A stretch of 12,722 nt of DNA, from the NCBI GenBank assembly GCA_026417815.1, contig JAOACN010000328.1, positions 1-12,722 of the forward strand. The letters run 5' to 3'. The notes under the pieces were generated by a model. That model saw only the letters and a list, made by a program, of their open reading frames with translations. It made no database searches and was not told the DNA's origin. Source of the DNA: Chloroflexaceae bacterium (GTDB taxonomy: Bacteria; Chloroflexota; Chloroflexia; Chloroflexales; Chloroflexaceae). Shown piece after piece: positions 11,758 through 12,722 of this stretch (its first letter is position 1; each line of letters opens with the position of its first letter). A program made the translations under genes and the position numbers.

Positions 11758-12719
11758 TGGCAAACCCGCCCCTCACCATCGTCACCGGGTTCCTCGGCAG
11801 CGGCAAGACGACCCTCCTGCGGGCGTTGCTGGAGCGTGGCGCGGGCGGGCGCCGGCTGGGTCTGGTGGTTAACGAACTGGGGCAGATCGGCCTCGATGGC
11901 AGCGTCCTCGAACAGGCCGGCGCGGCGCCCCTGGTCGAACTGACCGGCGGCTGCGTGTGCTGCGAGGCGGGCAGCGACTTCTTGCTGGCCGTCGAAGAAC
12001 TCAGCGATTATGCTCCCGATTGCATCGTGGTCGAGACCACCGGCCTGGCCGAGCCGGGCGGGATCATCCGGCGCGCCCGCGGGGCCGGCCTGCCGCTCGA
12101 TGCGGTGGTGGCCGTGGCCGACGCCGCCAACCTCGAGGCGGCCCTTAGCGCCTCTCCGGTGGCCGCATGGCAACTCCGCGCCGCCGATCTGATCATCCTC
12201 AGCAAGGTGGACCTGGTTGCGCCCGCCGAACGGGCCGCGGTTACCGAGCGGCTCCGCGCCCTCAATCCCCGCGCCGCGATCGTGCCCGCCAGCTACGGCC
12301 AGGTGCCACCCGATCTGCTCTTTGGCCCGCGGCTCGACCAGGCTGATCCTCCCCCCAGGCCCGACCATCTGGAGCGGGACGCCTTCAGCAGCCTGGCGTG
12401 GAGCGGCGACGCCCCCCTCCGACGGGCGGCGCTTGAGGCGGCCCTGCGCGACGCCGGCCCCGCCGTCTTCCGCGCCAAGGGCATCATTCACTGCACCGAT
12501 GCGCCCTGGCCCGACGAGGTGCAGCTCGTGTGCGGACGCCTGAGCTTTACCCCCCTGCGCCCCCGCGCCCCGCTCATCCCCCTGAACCGGCTCGTGCTCC
12601 TGGGGCCAGGTCTCAATGCCCGGGCGGAGCACTACGCCGCAACCCTCGACGCCTGCGCCGATGACCCCGCCCGCGCCGCCGCCTGGCGGGCGCGCTACGC
12701 CGCCCTGTTTGACCCGTAG
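11757..12719 (+). CDS. COG0523 (CobW/ZNG1-like) metallochaperone GTPase
   Basis: This 320-residue G3E P-loop GTPase of the CobW/YjiA/YeiR/ZNG1 group is thought to deliver or guard metal (zinc or cobalt) for client proteins in the cytoplasm. Visible are Walker A GFLGSGKTT (11-19), the metal-binding ELTGGCVCC (61-69, CxCC at C66-C68-C69), Walker B/switch VVETTGLAEP (91-100) and LSKVD (148-152) in the guanine-specificity position (usually NKxD). A CobW_C-like domain follows at about 235-316, with FRAKGIIH and QLVCGRLSF. It lacks the His-rich linker seen in some zinc-type members. The ATG shares a base with the stop of the AttH-like gene, so the two are made together. No Zur box or B12 riboswitch is seen upstream, and no cobalamin gene is in view, so zinc handling for an unknown client is as likely as any role in B12 synthesis. 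Confidence 0.93.
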   Translation: MANPPLTIVTGFLGSGKTTLLRALLERGAGGRRLGLVVNELGQIGLDGSVLEQAGAAPLVELTGGCVCCEAGSDFLLAVEELSDYAPDCIVVETTGLAEPGGIIRRARGAGLPLDAVVAVADAANLEAALSASPVAAWQLRAADLIILSKVDLVAPAERAAVTERLRALNPRAAIVPASYGQVPPDLLFGPRLDQADPPPRPDHLERDAFSSLAWSGDAPLRRAALEAALRDAGPAVFRAKGIIHCTDAPWPDEVQLVCGRLSFTPLRPRAPLIPLNRLVLLGPGLNARAEHYAATLDACADDPARAAAWRARYAALFDP

Positions 12720-12722
12720 AGG

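Noticed and set aside
10624..11763. 379-codon minus-strand frame opposite the AttH-like gene
   Set aside because: It spans exactly the lipoprotein gene in antisense; composition is antisense-like.
11727..12632. 301-codon minus-strand frame opposite the COG0523 gene
   Set aside because: It is a shadow of the GTPase gene with no motif.

Overview
The window is a GC-rich stretch (roughly two thirds G+C by eye) of a bacterial chromosome. Codon use, the BatA-like VWA membrane protein, the small YbdK-type ligase, the SigA-type sigma factor and the style of the GC-rich intergenic palindromes all suggest a member of the Chloroflexi (Chloroflexota), most likely the Chloroflexales/Roseiflexus side. This assignment rests on protein flavour and is an inference. 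No tRNA, rRNA, CRISPR array, transposase, integrase or phage gene is visible.

Left part (1-6271, all on +): the 3' end of a VWA/BatA-like membrane protein, a YbdK-family carboxylate-amine ligase, an acyl-CoA dehydrogenase, and PTS enzyme I (ptsI) behind a structured leader. Each is separated from the next by 100-250 bases, usually holding inverted repeats. Middle (6272-9488): a SigA-type sigma factor on + converges with, and overlaps by 19 bases, thiamine pyrophosphokinase (thiN) on -. Upstream of thiN on the same strand is an ArsR-like/arsenate reductase fusion, whose promoter carries an imperfect palindrome in the position of an operator. Right part (9489-12722): a repeat-packed intergenic region including an element of about 180 bp with 18-bp terminal inverted repeats, a 158-aa protein of unknown function on -, another repeat cluster, and then a translationally coupled + strand pair: an AttH/CrtC-like lipoprotein and a COG0523 (CobW-like) metallochaperone GTPase.

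The genes are mostly housekeeping or single-function metabolic genes and do not form one pathway. The least explained content is between them. Two families of short palindromes recur in at least five gaps, in two cases side by side in the same order: GGGAGGGC-N3-GCCCTCCC, and GGGGAAACC-N-GGTTTCCCC with a CGCCCCTGCCC tail. A third type of repeat sits in the ybdK leader, and a MITE-like element containing a strong hairpin and a G-run cluster lies at 9656-9835. The unknown 158-aa protein and the lipoprotein-GTPase pair are the best candidates for undescribed protein biology.
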